Source: Nocardioides sp. GY 10113 (GTDB lineage: Bacteria; Actinomycetota; Actinomycetes; Propionibacteriales; Nocardioidaceae). From it: a stretch of 64,000 nucleotides of DNA. Positions 51,692 to 60,621 of the stretch are shown here, one piece after another. The stretch spans positions 1 through 64,000 of the forward strand of contig NZ_STGK01000004.1 in NCBI RefSeq assembly GCF_004919105.1. The letters run 5' to 3'. Under the pieces are notes generated by a model. It was not told the DNA's origin. It did no database searches and saw nothing but the letters and a program-made list of their open reading frames with translations. The first letter of the stretch is position 1, and every line of letters begins with the position of its first letter. Position numbers and translations under genes: made by a program.

Positions 51692-51927
51692 GCCGGCCAC
51701 GCGGTTGACCGCCGCGGGGCGCCAGGTTCGCTGGCGTCTCGCGGCGTCCGCGCGCGGAGAAGGCTCGCTCGCGCCCTCCGGTCGCTCCTTCGTCGCTCCC
51801 TCCGGAGCGCTTGCTTCGCGTTCCCCGCGTCGGCGGACGTCAGGCCGGTGGTTGCGGGCGGTGCGTGGGCGCTCCCTGCGGAGCGCTTGCTTCGCGTTCC
51901 TCGCGCTGGCCGACCAACAGGTCTGTC

Positions 51928-51962
51928 GAGGGCCGCTCGGTGATGCTCACCGGGCGGCCCTC
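51928..51962. terminator. Strong 35-nt hairpin upstream of mtrA
   Basis: GAGGGCCGC (51928-51936) and GCGGCCCTC (51954-51962), plus CGGTGA (51938-51943) and TCACCG (51947-51952), form a 15-bp stem broken only by a T-G pair, with a TGC loop. It insulates mtrA from read-through; it is 73 bp before the mtrA start. Confidence 0.65.
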
Positions 51963-52022
51963 GTCCGTTCCGCCGGCAGGCCGCGTGCGTTCGTGATTAC
52001 GGGGTCGCCGGGGTCCGAATGG

Positions 52023-52028
52023 CAAGAT
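52023..52028 (+). promoter_or_regulatory. -10-like box of mtrA (leaderless)
   Basis: CAAGAT, 7 nt before ATG 52036; the first base departs from TAnnnT. Its placement favours ATG 52036 over ATG 52027. Confidence 0.35.
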
Positions 52029-52035
52029 GGTCGGC

Positions 52036-52743
52036 ATGAGTCAGCCCGCCGCCCCGCCGTACCCCACGAAGGGTCGGGTGCTGGTGGTCGACGACGACGC
52101 CCCGCTGGCGGAGATGCTCGGCATCGTGCTGCGCCAGGAGGGCTTCGACTCCCGTGTCTGCTCGCGCGGGGACCAGGCGCTCAGCGAGTTCCGCGACTAC
52201 CGGCCCGACCTCGTGCTGCTCGACCTGATGCTGCCCGGCCGCGACGGCATCGACGTCTGCAAGGAGATCCGGGCCGAGTCGGGCGTGCCGATCGTGATGC
52301 TCACCGCGAAGGGCGACACGATCGACGTCGTGGTCGGGCTCGAGTCCGGCGCCGACGACTACGTCGTGAAGCCGTTCAAGCCCAAGGAGCTGGTCGCCCG
52401 GATCCGGGCGCGGGTGCGCCGCACCGACGCCGTGGTCGCCGAGGTGATCAACCTCAAGGACCTGGTGATCGACGTCGCCGGCCACTCCGTCACGCGCGAC
52501 GGTGCGCCGATCGCGCTCACTCCGCTCGAGTTCGACCTGCTCCTGTGCCTGGCCCGCCGGCCCTGGCAGGTCTTCACCCGCCAGGTGCTGCTCGAGGAGG
52601 TCTGGGGCTACCAGCACGCCGCCGACACCCGCCTGGTCAACGTCCACGTGCAGCGGCTGCGCTCCAAGGTCGAGCACGACCCGGAGCACCCCGAGATCGT
52701 GCTGACCGTGCGCGGGGTCGGCTACAAGGCCGGGGCGAGCTAG
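52036..52743 (+). CDS. mtrA: Response regulator MtrA
   Basis: 235 residues from ATG at 52036. OmpR-family: receiver VLVVDDDAPLAEMLGIVLRQ with phospho-acceptor D63 (LLDLMLPGRDG), VPIVMLTAKG and DDYVVKPFKPKEL; winged-helix output domain ending VHVQRLRSKVEHDPEHPEIV and VRGVGYKAG. In actinobacteria MtrA controls cell-wall hydrolases, division and development. It is followed after 60 bp by mtrB and then lpqB, the conserved three-gene system. The amidase and whiB promoters in this window are candidate targets. Confidence 0.97.
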   Translation: MSQPAAPPYPTKGRVLVVDDDAPLAEMLGIVLRQEGFDSRVCSRGDQALSEFRDYRPDLVLLDLMLPGRDGIDVCKEIRAESGVPIVMLTAKGDTIDVVVGLESGADDYVVKPFKPKELVARIRARVRRTDAVVAEVINLKDLVIDVAGHSVTRDGAPIALTPLEFDLLLCLARRPWQVFTRQVLLEEVWGYQHAADTRLVNVHVQRLRSKVEHDPEHPEIVLTVRGVGYKAGAS

Positions 52744-52803
52744 GCGTGACCTCCCAGTCCCCGCTGCGGGTCGCCGCTGGCGGGTCCCGGTAGGGGCGCG
52801 GCG

Positions 52804-54552
52804 ATGGCAGTCGACGGCCGGTCCCTGCGGGCCTCCGTCCTCCCGCGGCTACGGCGAGCGCTGACCTTCTGGCGGCGTTCCATCCAGGCCCGCGTGGTGG
52901 TCGGCACCCTGGTCCTCTCCTCGGTCGTGGTGAGCGCGGTCGGCTGGCTGCTCCTGCAGCAGACCCGGGACGGCGTGCTGCGCCACCGGGTGGACGTGGT
53001 CCTCGGCGAGGTGGACGCGGAGGTGGCCGACGCCCAGCGCCGGCTGGCCGCGGCCAGCGGCACCGAGGTCAACGTGAGCCGCCAGCAGCGCGACCTGATC
53101 GATCCCGTCATCGAGCGCGGGGACAGCCGCGGCTACTACGTGGTGCTCAGCGGACCGGCGCGCAGCGACGGGTCGCTCGGAGAGGGCGGCGCGATCTCGT
53201 CCGGGGGCCTCGACACCTCCAGCATCCCGCCGAACCTCGAGGCGCACTTCGACGGCATCAACCAGCCGACGGCCTGGACCTTCGGCCGGATCGTGCACAG
53301 CGAGGACGGCGTGGAGACCTCCGAGCCGGGTGTGGTCGTCGGCTCGCAGGTCCAGCTCCCCGCCGACGGCGAGACCTACACGGTCTACTTCCTGTTCCCG
53401 CTGGACGAGGAGCAGGAGACGCTGGACCTGGTCACCCGCGCGCTGCTGACCGCGGCGGGACTGCTGATCTTCCTCGTCGCCGCGACGGCGTGGCTGGTGA
53501 CCCGTCAGGTGGTCACGCCGGTGCGGATGGCCCGCAAGACCGCCGAGCGGCTCGCCGCCGGCAGGCTCCAGGAGCGGATGCGCGTCACCGGCGAGGACGA
53601 CCTCGCGCGGCTGGCGTACTCGTTCAACCAGATGGCCACCAACCTGCAGCGCCAGATCCGCCAGCTCGAGGAGCTCAGCTGGGTGCAGCGGCGCTTCGTC
53701 TCCGACGTCTCCCACGAGCTGCGGACCCCGCTGACCACGGTCCGGATGGCGGCCGACGTCCTGCACGAGGCACGCGACGAGTTCGACCCGGTGACCGCCC
53801 GGGCCGCCGAGCTGCTCCAGGACGAGCTCGACCGGTTCGAGGGCCTGCTGGTCGACCTGCTCGAGATCAGCCGGTTCGACGCCCGCGTCGCGGTCCTGGA
53901 GACGGAGGACGCCAACCTGGTCGACCTCGCGCACCGCGTGGTCGATGCCTGTCGGCCGATGGCGGAGTCGCGTGGCGTGCCCGTGCGGGTGATCGCACCC
54001 CAGGGGGCGGTGCGCGCCGAGGTCGACGTCCGGCGGGTCGAGCGGATCCTGCGCAACCTGGTCAACAACGCCATCGACCACGCCGAGCCGAACAACCCGC
54101 ACCAACCCGTGGAGGTGCGGCTCGCGGGCGACGACCACTCCGCCGCGGTCACGGTCCGCGACCACGGCGTCGGGCTGGCGCCGGGCGAGGCCGCGATGGT
54201 GTTCAACCGGTTCTGGCGCTCCGACCCGGCCCGCACCCGGATCAGCGGCGGCACCGGGCTCGGCCTCGCGATCTCGCTGGAGGACGCGCACCTGCACGGC
54301 GGATGGCTCCAGGCCTGGGGACGCCCGCACGGCGGCGCCCAGTTCCGGCTCACCGTGCCGCGGTACGCCGGGAACATGCTGAGCCACAGCCCGCTGACGC
54401 TCGCACCCGCCGACGCCCTCACCCTCGAGGCCGCGCGGACCGTCGACGTGGAGACCCAGGCGCTCGGCGCCGGCACCCCCACGCTCGCCACCGACGAGGC
54501 GGTCAGCGAGCAGTCCGCACGATCCACCGACGAGCACGGAGGCGTGCGGTGA
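52804..54552 (+). CDS. mtrB: Sensor histidine kinase MtrB
   Basis: 582 residues from ATG at 52804. Two membrane helices (VVVGTLVLSSVVVSAVGWLLL and LLTAAGLLIFLVAATAWLV) bracket an extracellular sensor domain of about 165 residues. Then come a HAMP region, the HisKA helix FVSDVSHELRTPLTTVRM with H304, and the HATPase boxes NLVNNAIDHAE, DHGVGLAPGEA and GGTGLGLAISLEDAHLHGG. It phosphorylates MtrA. The C-terminal 65-residue tail is low-complexity. Its stop overlaps the lpqB GTG by 4 nt. Confidence 0.97.
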   Translation: MAVDGRSLRASVLPRLRRALTFWRRSIQARVVVGTLVLSSVVVSAVGWLLLQQTRDGVLRHRVDVVLGEVDAEVADAQRRLAAASGTEVNVSRQQRDLIDPVIERGDSRGYYVVLSGPARSDGSLGEGGAISSGGLDTSSIPPNLEAHFDGINQPTAWTFGRIVHSEDGVETSEPGVVVGSQVQLPADGETYTVYFLFPLDEEQETLDLVTRALLTAAGLLIFLVAATAWLVTRQVVTPVRMARKTAERLAAGRLQERMRVTGEDDLARLAYSFNQMATNLQRQIRQLEELSWVQRRFVSDVSHELRTPLTTVRMAADVLHEARDEFDPVTARAAELLQDELDRFEGLLVDLLEISRFDARVAVLETEDANLVDLAHRVVDACRPMAESRGVPVRVIAPQGAVRAEVDVRRVERILRNLVNNAIDHAEPNNPHQPVEVRLAGDDHSAAVTVRDHGVGLAPGEAAMVFNRFWRSDPARTRISGGTGLGLAISLEDAHLHGGWLQAWGRPHGGAQFRLTVPRYAGNMLSHSPLTLAPADALTLEAARTVDVETQALGAGTPTLATDEAVSEQSARSTDEHGGVR

Positions 54553-56342
54553 CCGCCCCGCGCCGCCCGGCGCCGCGGACCCTGGCCCTCCCCGTCGTAC
54601 TGCTCGCCGCGCTGGTGCTCTCCGGCTGCGTCGGCCTGCCCGACCGCGGGCCGGTGGTGACCCGCGAGGCGTCGACCAGCGACGGCCGCCGAACGGCCTC
54701 CGACATCGCGGCCCGACCGCCGGTGCGGGGCTCCTCGCCGACGGAGATCGTGAGCGGCTTCCTCGATGCGATGACCGCCTGGCCGATCCAGACCTCCGTC
54801 GCCAAGGAGTACCTCAGCGACGAGGCCGCCGCGTCCTGGGGCCCGGAGCGGTCGATGATCGTCTACGGCGACTTCCAGCCGCCCCAGGAGACGGCGTCCG
54901 CGCTCGAGGTCCAGGTCGAGCTGACCGACGCGGACCGCCTCGACGCCTCGGGTGCGTGGCGAGGCGCGATGTCGCAGCAGGACCGGCTGCTGACCTTCCC
55001 GATGACCATCGCCGACGGCGAGTTCCGGATCGCCGAGGCACCCGATGCGCTGATCGTCCCCGTGTCGTGGTTCCAGCAGCGGTTCCGGCAGGTGTCGCTG
55101 TACTACTTCGACCCGACGGGGCGCACCCTCGTGCCCGAGCCGGTCTTCGTGCCGGCGGGGGAGCAGCTGGCCACGTCACTGGTCTCCGCGCTCGTCGAAG
55201 GCCCCGCGCGCCGCCTCCGTGGCGTCGTCCGCACCTACGTGCCCGAGGACGTCTCGGTCAACCTCTCGGTCCCGGTCTCCGACAGCGGCATCGCCGAGGT
55301 GAGCCTGTCGGGGCAGGGGGATCCGGGCTCCCCGGAGCAGACCGAGCTGCTGGTCGCGCAGCTGGCCTGGACCCTGCGCCAGGACCCGGAGATCACCGCG
55401 TTCCGGATCCGGATCGGGGACCATGAGGTGCGCCTGGCCGACGGCGAGTCGCTCTACCAGGTCGACTCCGGCTCGGAGTTCGACCCGAACGGCCCGGCCA
55501 CCTCCGGGCTGCTCTACGGCCTGAGCGCCGGCCGCGTGGTCCGCGGCACCCCGGGCGACCTCGCTCCCGTCGACGGGCCCTTCGGCGAGGACACCGCCGA
55601 GCTGCGGTCGGTCGCGGTCGTGCCGCAGGGCGAGCAGGCGGCGGCCGTCACGCCCGACGGTCGGACCGCGCTGGTCGCCGCCATCCGGCCGCTGCCCGAC
55701 CAGGCCGACGAGGGCGAGGCCGTCGAGCACACCCGGTCCCACGTCGTGCTCGACGGTGCGACCGACCTGGGCCGACCGACCTGGGACTACGTCGGTCGGC
55801 TGTGGCTGCTGGACCGTACGAGCAACGGCGCCGTGGTGTGGTGCGTGACCGGTGGCCGCGCCCGCCAGGTCGACGTCCCCGGGGTGACCGGCAGCGACGC
55901 GCGCATCCTCCAGGTCTCCCGCGACGGCACCCGGTTGGTCGCGGTCGTCGGATCCGACCGCGGGGACGCCGTCGTCGGCGCCCGGATCGCCATCGGTGCG
56001 GGTGGACGGGTGTCGCGTGCGCTCGCCCCGTACACCCTCGATCCGGCGGCCCCCGGACGGCGCGTGCTCGACGTCACGTGGAGCACTCCGACCCGCCTGG
56101 GTGTGATCACCCCGGCGCGGCCCAGTGGACTCTTCGAGGTGGACCTGCTCTCCGTCGACGGCGCCGCCATCGGTGTCGACGGGGTCTCCACCATCGTCAG
56201 CGGTCGGGTGCTCTCGCTCGCCGGCCCGGGCACCAGCCGCCTCCCGACCTACGCCGTGCTGCGCGAGTCGCTGGTCGACGTACGGACCCGGGAGAGCGTG
56301 CAGATCGGCACCGCCGTGAGCCAGTTGCACTACGTCGGCTGA
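54549..56342 (+). CDS. lpqB: Lipoprotein LpqB
   Basis: 597 residues from GTG at 54549. The signal peptide ends in the lipobox VLSGC with C27 as the lipidated residue. A GerMN-like domain follows (PVSWFQQRFRQVSLYYFDPTGRTLVPEPVFV, ATSLVSALVEGP) and the C-terminal 300 residues form a beta-propeller-like domain (SVAVVPQGEQAAAVTPDGRTALVA, LWLLDRTSNGAVVW). LpqB sits outside the membrane and modulates MtrB signalling. Co-translated with mtrB (GTGA). Confidence 0.96.
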   Translation: MTAPRRPAPRTLALPVVLLAALVLSGCVGLPDRGPVVTREASTSDGRRTASDIAARPPVRGSSPTEIVSGFLDAMTAWPIQTSVAKEYLSDEAAASWGPERSMIVYGDFQPPQETASALEVQVELTDADRLDASGAWRGAMSQQDRLLTFPMTIADGEFRIAEAPDALIVPVSWFQQRFRQVSLYYFDPTGRTLVPEPVFVPAGEQLATSLVSALVEGPARRLRGVVRTYVPEDVSVNLSVPVSDSGIAEVSLSGQGDPGSPEQTELLVAQLAWTLRQDPEITAFRIRIGDHEVRLADGESLYQVDSGSEFDPNGPATSGLLYGLSAGRVVRGTPGDLAPVDGPFGEDTAELRSVAVVPQGEQAAAVTPDGRTALVAAIRPLPDQADEGEAVEHTRSHVVLDGATDLGRPTWDYVGRLWLLDRTSNGAVVWCVTGGRARQVDVPGVTGSDARILQVSRDGTRLVAVVGSDRGDAVVGARIAIGAGGRVSRALAPYTLDPAAPGRRVLDVTWSTPTRLGVITPARPSGLFEVDLLSVDGAAIGVDGVSTIVSGRVLSLAGPGTSRLPTYAVLRESLVDVRTRESVQIGTAVSQLHYVG

Positions 56343-56416
56343 CCTGCCCGCCCCACCGTCCCCAGGGCACCGGCGGGCGCCTGCGCCCGGCCGGGGCCGC
56401 GTGCTCCGATGGACGC

Positions 56417-57184
56417 GTGCCCCACCCCCCGACCGGCGAACGAGGCGCGTCGTCCCTGGTCGACGCCTGGCTCGAGCTCGTGCTCGGTTCGGCCTGCGTG
56501 GCGTGCGAGCGGCCCGGCCGGGCACTGTGCGAGGGCTGCCTCCGGGCGCTTCCGGACACCGCCCGACCGGCGTGGCCCGAGCCCGCGCCGCCGGGTCTCG
56601 CGCCGCCCTGGGCCACCGGGGCGTACGCCGGCCCGCTGCGCGCCATGGTGCTGGCGCACAAGGAGCAGCGGGTCCAGGCACTGACCCGTCCCCTCGGACG
56701 CCAGCTCGCCCGGGCCGCCGCGGCGGCGCTGGCCGGCACCGTCGGCGGCGACCCGGCGCTGCTGGTGCCGGTGCCCTCCCGCCGGTCCGCCGTGCGGGCG
56801 CGGGGCTTCGACCCCACCGCCGCCCTGACCGCCCACGCCGCTCGGTGGCTGAGCGAGGCAGGACGGCCCACGACCGCTGTGCCGCTGCTCGCGATGCGTC
56901 GCGGCGTCGTCGACCAGTCCGGCCTCGACGCCGCCGCACGGACGGCCAACCTGGTCGGCGCGCTGCACTGCCCGACGCGCCGGTTGCGACGCCTCGCCGG
57001 CCACGCCGCGCACGTGCTGGTCTGCGACGACGTGCTGACCACCGGCGCCACCGCGCGCGAGGCGCAGCGGGCGCTCGAGGCCTCCGGCGTACCGGTGCTG
57101 GGCGTCGCCGTCGTCGCGGCCACGGCCAAGCGCTCGGCGAGCCCCATCCCGCCCGGTCCGTCCCTGAGGATTCGCGAAGTGTGA
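56417..57184 (+). CDS. ComF-family phosphoribosyltransferase-like protein
   Basis: 255 residues from GTG at 56417. An N-terminal zinc ribbon (SACVACERPGRALCEGCLRAL) leads to a type-I PRTase-like domain: MVLAHKEQRVQALTRPLG, LLVPVPSRRSAVRARGFDP, and the PRPP-binding VLVCDDVLTTGATAREA. ComF proteins take part in DNA uptake or processing of imported DNA in naturally competent bacteria; in actinobacteria the role is unclear. Mycobacterial Rv3242c occupies the same place next to lpqB and hpf. Confidence 0.92.
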   Translation: MPHPPTGERGASSLVDAWLELVLGSACVACERPGRALCEGCLRALPDTARPAWPEPAPPGLAPPWATGAYAGPLRAMVLAHKEQRVQALTRPLGRQLARAAAAALAGTVGGDPALLVPVPSRRSAVRARGFDPTAALTAHAARWLSEAGRPTTAVPLLAMRRGVVDQSGLDAAARTANLVGALHCPTRRLRRLAGHAAHVLVCDDVLTTGATAREAQRALEASGVPVLGVAVVAATAKRSASPIPPGPSLRIREV

Positions 57185-57525
57185 CGCACGGATCCGGTCC
57201 AGACCTTTCTTCCGGAGTGCCCACGAACTAACGTCTGTACATGGAGTCCGCTCGGGTCCGTGGTTGCGTCGCAGCGGCGCGCGGATGTCCGCGAGTCGAG
57301 CGGCAAGCCGATGCCAGTCGCAGGCGAAACGGTCCACGTAAGTCGAGCCCGGGCTCAGGTCCGGTGGAGATGATCACGGTGCGGCTTAGTCGTAAGTCCT
57401 GCCTCGGCCCGGCCACCAGATGTGGCCGCCGCCGGGAGAAGGTCAGTAGTGGCAAGAAGCTGCGGGCGCCTCAGCAGGCGGGTGTGGGGGCGAAAACCAG
57501 GTCGGCCGAGCGGACTCCACCTCGC

Positions 57526-57625
57526 GCGTTCTGTGGAGCGTCCCCTTCGCGGGGGGCGCTCGACGACCGCTTCGCTCTCAAGGTCGCCTTCGCGCCCCCC
57601 GCTCGGGGCCGCACGCACAGAACGC
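57526..57625. repeat. 100-bp palindromic-ended repeat element
   Basis: GCGTTCTGTG (57526-57535) and CACAGAACGC (57616-57625) are perfect inverted repeats at the ends, with a GAGCG/CGCTC hairpin inside. Confidence 0.7.
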
Positions 57626-57654
57626 CCGAGGTGCTGGGTGGCGGATGTGGCTGT

Positions 57655-57724
57655 GCGCTCGACGACCGCTTCGCTTTTCAGGTCGCCTTCGCGCCCCCCG
57701 CTTGCGGCCACACGCACAGAACGC
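57655..57724. repeat. 70-bp direct copy of the preceding element
   Basis: Matches 57556-57625 at about 64 of 70 positions, including the CACAGAACGC end. Confidence 0.8.
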
Positions 57725-57968
57725 CAGAAAACGGTCTGACCTCGTGTTCGGCGCTCGACGACGGTTGCGACCTCGTGGCCCCCCTTCGCGTCGCCCTCGC
57801 GCGCCCGGTGTCCGGCCGCGCCCACCCGCCCAGTCGTCGCCCGGACGAGATACCGCAGAGCTGACGACGCCCGGGCCGGCGCACGGCCCTTCGAGCTTTC
57901 CTCGGCCACGCGCCACTCGGCGTGGGGCAACTGATTGAACCCATCAACCCAACACATGGAGGTCACTG

Positions 57969-58604
57969 ATGGACGTTGTGGTCACCGGACGGCACTGCGA
58001 GATCTCGGAGCGGTTCCGCGAGCACTGTGCGGAGAAGCTCGCCCGCCTCGAGAAGCACGACCACCGGATCATCCGGGTCCACGTAGAGGTGGACAGCGAG
58101 CCCAACCCGCGCCAGCACGATCGCGCGGTCCACGTCGAGCTCACGGCGTTCTCCAAGGGCCCGGTGATCCGCGCGGAGGCCGCGGCCGACGACAAGATGG
58201 GTGCGCTGGACCTCGCGCTCGACAAGATGGCCGGCCAGATGCGGCGCGCCGCCGACCGGCGCCGCGTCCACCGCGGCCGCCGGACCCCGGCGTCGATGGG
58301 CCAGGCGCTCTCGCCGGAGCGCGTCGAGGACCTGGTCAACGGCGCCCCGGCCGAGACCGACGGGGTCGAGGAGCGGCAGGTCGGACCGATCACGGTCACC
58401 GGCGACGGACCGCTGGTGGTGCGCGAGAAGACCCACTCGGCGAGCGCGATGACGCTCGACCAGGCCCTGTACGAGATGGAGCTCGTCGGCCACGACTTCT
58501 ACCTGTTCGTGGACAAGGAGAGTGAGCGCCCGTCGGTCGTCTACCGGCGCCGCGGCTACGACTACGGCGTGATCTCGCTCGAGCTCGGCGACACGGCCGG
58601 CTGA
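57969..58604 (+). CDS. hpf: Long-form ribosome hibernation-promoting factor
   Basis: 211 residues from ATG at 57969 with ATGGAGG upstream. The N-terminal S30AE domain (MDVVVTGRHCEISERFREHCAEKLARLEK, VHVELTAFSKGPVIRAEA) binds the 30S decoding site. After a linker, the C-terminal dimerisation domain reads SAMTLDQALYEMELVGHDFYLFVDKES and VVYRRRGYDYGVISL. The long form joins two 70S ribosomes into inactive 100S dimers in stationary phase or stress. The mycobacterial equivalent is Rv3241c. Confidence 0.96.
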   Translation: MDVVVTGRHCEISERFREHCAEKLARLEKHDHRIIRVHVEVDSEPNPRQHDRAVHVELTAFSKGPVIRAEAAADDKMGALDLALDKMAGQMRRAADRRRVHRGRRTPASMGQALSPERVEDLVNGAPAETDGVEERQVGPITVTGDGPLVVREKTHSASAMTLDQALYEMELVGHDFYLFVDKESERPSVVYRRRGYDYGVISLELGDTAG

Positions 58605-58647
58605 GGACGGTGCACGGCCTGCCGGAGCGGCGTGCCATGATGCGCGT

Positions 58648-59352
58648 GTGGTGAACGGCACTCCTCCGGCAGGCGGCGCCCCGACCGAGCGTGGCAACGA
58701 GGCGACCAGGGTCCTGGTCGTCGACGACCAGGAGCTCTTCAGACGGGGCCTGACGATGCTGCTCGGGATCGAGCCGGGGATCGAGGTCGTCGGCGAGGCG
58801 GACGACGGCGCCCGGGGGGTCGAGCTCGCGATCAGCACGGTCCCCGACGTGGTGCTGCTCGACGTGCGGATGCCGAAGCAGTCCGGCATCGCCTCCTGCC
58901 TCCGGATCAAGGAGGCCGTCCCGACCACCAAGATCATCATGCTCACCGTCTCCGACGAGGAGGCCGACCTCTACGAGGCCGTGAAGAGCGGCGCCTCGGG
59001 CTACCTGCTCAAGGACTCCTCGATCGAGGAGGTCGCGCAGGGGATCCGGGTGGTGGCCGACGGCCAGTCGCTGATCAGCCCGTCGATGGCGTCCAAGCTG
59101 ATCAGCGAGTTCAAGAACATGTCCTCGCCCGAGCGGACCCAGGGCCCGGCGCTCAAGCTCACCGAGCGCGAGCTCGAGGTGCTGCGGCTGGTCGCCAAGG
59201 GCCTCAGCAACCGCGAGGTCGCCCACCGGCTCGCGATCAGCGAGAACACCGTCAAGAACCACGTCCGCAACATGCTCGAGAAGCTCCAGCTGCACTCGCG
59301 GATGGAGGCGGTCATGTACGCCGTGCGGGAGAAGCTCGTCGAGATCGAGTGA
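58648..59352 (+). CDS. NarL/LuxR-family response regulator
   Basis: 234 residues from GTG at 58648 (GTG 58651 is the next codon). The receiver domain has VLVVDDQELFRRGLTMLLG with phospho-acceptor D72 (LLDVRMPKQSG), IIMLTVSDEE and GYLLKDSSIEEV. The output domain is a LuxR helix-turn-helix (LTERELEVLRLVAKGLSNREVA, ISENTVKNHVRNMLEKL). No sensor kinase is adjacent in the window, so it is an orphan here. Downstream of hpf. Confidence 0.93.
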   Translation: MVNGTPPAGGAPTERGNEATRVLVVDDQELFRRGLTMLLGIEPGIEVVGEADDGARGVELAISTVPDVVLLDVRMPKQSGIASCLRIKEAVPTTKIIMLTVSDEEADLYEAVKSGASGYLLKDSSIEEVAQGIRVVADGQSLISPSMASKLISEFKNMSSPERTQGPALKLTERELEVLRLVAKGLSNREVAHRLAISENTVKNHVRNMLEKLQLHSRMEAVMYAVREKLVEIE

Positions 59353-59373
59353 CGGCGCGTCGGTGGCCCTCCC

Positions 59374-59379
59374 TAGGGT
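59374..59379 (+). promoter_or_regulatory. -10 box of the YcaQ-like gene (leaderless)
   Basis: TAGGGT, 7 nt before GTG 59387, which decides among three in-frame GTG codons. Confidence 0.5.
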
Positions 59380-59386
59380 GAGCCGC

Positions 59387-60592
59387 GTGCAGTCCCGATC
59401 GGTTCAGTCCCTCTCGCTCGCCCAGGCGCGCCGGATCGCGCTGGCCGCGCAGGGCTTCGCCGACCCGGCGCACGCGACGCCCACGATGCGCACCCTGACC
59501 CGCACCGTGGAGCGCACCGGGGTCCTCCAGGTCGACAGCGTCAACGTGCTCCAGCGGGCGCACTACATGCCGCTGTACTCCCGGATGGGGCCCTACGACA
59601 CGGCGCTCCTGCACCGGGCGGCCGAGCGCCGCCCGCGCCGCCTGGTGGAGTACTGGGCGCACGTCCAGGCCTACATGCCGGTGGACCTGTGGCCGGTGAT
59701 GCGGTTCCGGATGGAGCGCTATCGCGAGCAGAACTTCGGGTGGTGGCGCGACGTGGACCACGGCCTGAAGAAGGAGCTGTTCGCCGAGATCACCGACCGC
59801 GGCGCGCTGCCGGCGAGCGCCCTGGACGACGGCAGCCCGCGCAGCCGCGACCACTGGGGCTGGAACTGGTCCGCGGCGCGCAAGGCGCTGGACATCCTCT
59901 ACCGCACCGGCGACCTCGCGATCGCCGGGCGCACCCGCCAGTTCGAGGTCGTCTACGACCTCCCGGAGCGGGTGATCCCCGCCGCGCACGTCGAGGCGGC
60001 GCCGTTGCCGGCCGCCGAGGCCCACGTCGAGCTGGTCCGGCGCGCGGCGCGCAGCCACGGCGTCGCAGGCGTGCGCGATCTCGCCGACTACTACCGGCTG
60101 CGCACCGACGAGACCGCCGTCGCCGTGGCGACGCTCGTCGAGGCCGGCGAGCTGGAGCCGGTCGCCGTCGAGGGGTGGACCCGCCCCGGCTACCTGTACG
60201 CCGGCGCGCGGGTGCCGCGCCGGATCCCGGCGCGGACGCTGCTCAGCCCGTTCGACCCGGTGGTGTGGGAGCGGGCGCGCGCCGAGGCGCTCTTCGACTT
60301 CAGCTACCGGATCGAGATCTACGTTCCCGCCGACAAGCGGGTGCACGGCTACTACGTGCTGCCGTTCCTGCTCGGCGACCGGATCGTGGCGCGCGTCGAT
60401 CTCAAGGCGGACCGCGCCGCCGGGTTGCTCCTGGTCCAGGGTGCGTACGCCGAGCCGCACGCCCCGGTGGAGACGGCGGCCGAGCTCGCGATCGAGCTCC
60501 GCCGTCTCGCCGGATGGCTGGGCCTGGGCGACATCGTGGTCGCGCCCCGCGGCGACCTCGCCCCGGCCCTCAGCGCATCCGCAGCGCCCTGA
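59387..60592 (+). CDS. YcaQ/AlkX-type winged-helix DNA glycosylase
   Basis: 401 residues from GTG at 59387. It belongs to the HTH_42 family: SLSLAQARRIALAAQGF at the start, the QxD catalytic motif LQVDSVNVLQRAHYMPLYSRM, PRRLVEYWAHVQAYMPVDLWP, and the C-terminal LLSPFDPVVWERARAEALFDF with YVLPFLLGDRIVARVDLKADR. Family members (E. coli YcaQ, Streptomyces AlkZ) remove bulky alkylated bases and unhook inter-strand crosslinks; some protect producers of genotoxic metabolites. No biosynthetic cluster is visible here. Confidence 0.92.
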   Translation: MQSRSVQSLSLAQARRIALAAQGFADPAHATPTMRTLTRTVERTGVLQVDSVNVLQRAHYMPLYSRMGPYDTALLHRAAERRPRRLVEYWAHVQAYMPVDLWPVMRFRMERYREQNFGWWRDVDHGLKKELFAEITDRGALPASALDDGSPRSRDHWGWNWSAARKALDILYRTGDLAIAGRTRQFEVVYDLPERVIPAAHVEAAPLPAAEAHVELVRRAARSHGVAGVRDLADYYRLRTDETAVAVATLVEAGELEPVAVEGWTRPGYLYAGARVPRRIPARTLLSPFDPVVWERARAEALFDFSYRIEIYVPADKRVHGYYVLPFLLGDRIVARVDLKADRAAGLLLVQGAYAEPHAPVETAAELAIELRRLAGWLGLGDIVVAPRGDLAPALSASAAP

Positions 60593-60621
60593 GCAGCCCT
60601 CGAGCACGGTCGGCTCGTACC

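Larger units (their letters stand above)
51651..52035. other. 385-bp ahcY-mtrA gap with direct repeats and two strong hairpins
   Basis: No gene seen. Besides the terminators at 51664 and 51928, a segment with the core ggagcgcttgcttcgcgttcc occurs twice (near 51804-51823 and 51880-51900), each preceded by gctccct. The mtrA -10 box is at the right end. Confidence 0.6.
57185..57968. other. 784-bp repeat-bearing gap between comF and hpf
   Basis: Long open frames here are artefacts of high GC and of an internal duplication. The recognisable content is a 100-bp element with 10-bp inverted ends (57526-57625), a second copy of its right 70 bp (57655-57724), and a decayed third copy from about 57750. 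From 57185 to 57525 nothing specific is seen. Near 57900-57925 a CCACGC/GCGTGG hairpin precedes hpf. Confidence 0.65.

Noticed and set aside
57355..57966. Minus-strand open frame of 203 residues with an internal repeat (GGREGDLKSEAVVER)
   Set aside because: The peptide repeat is just the translation of the duplicated non-coding element; no start signals, no known family.
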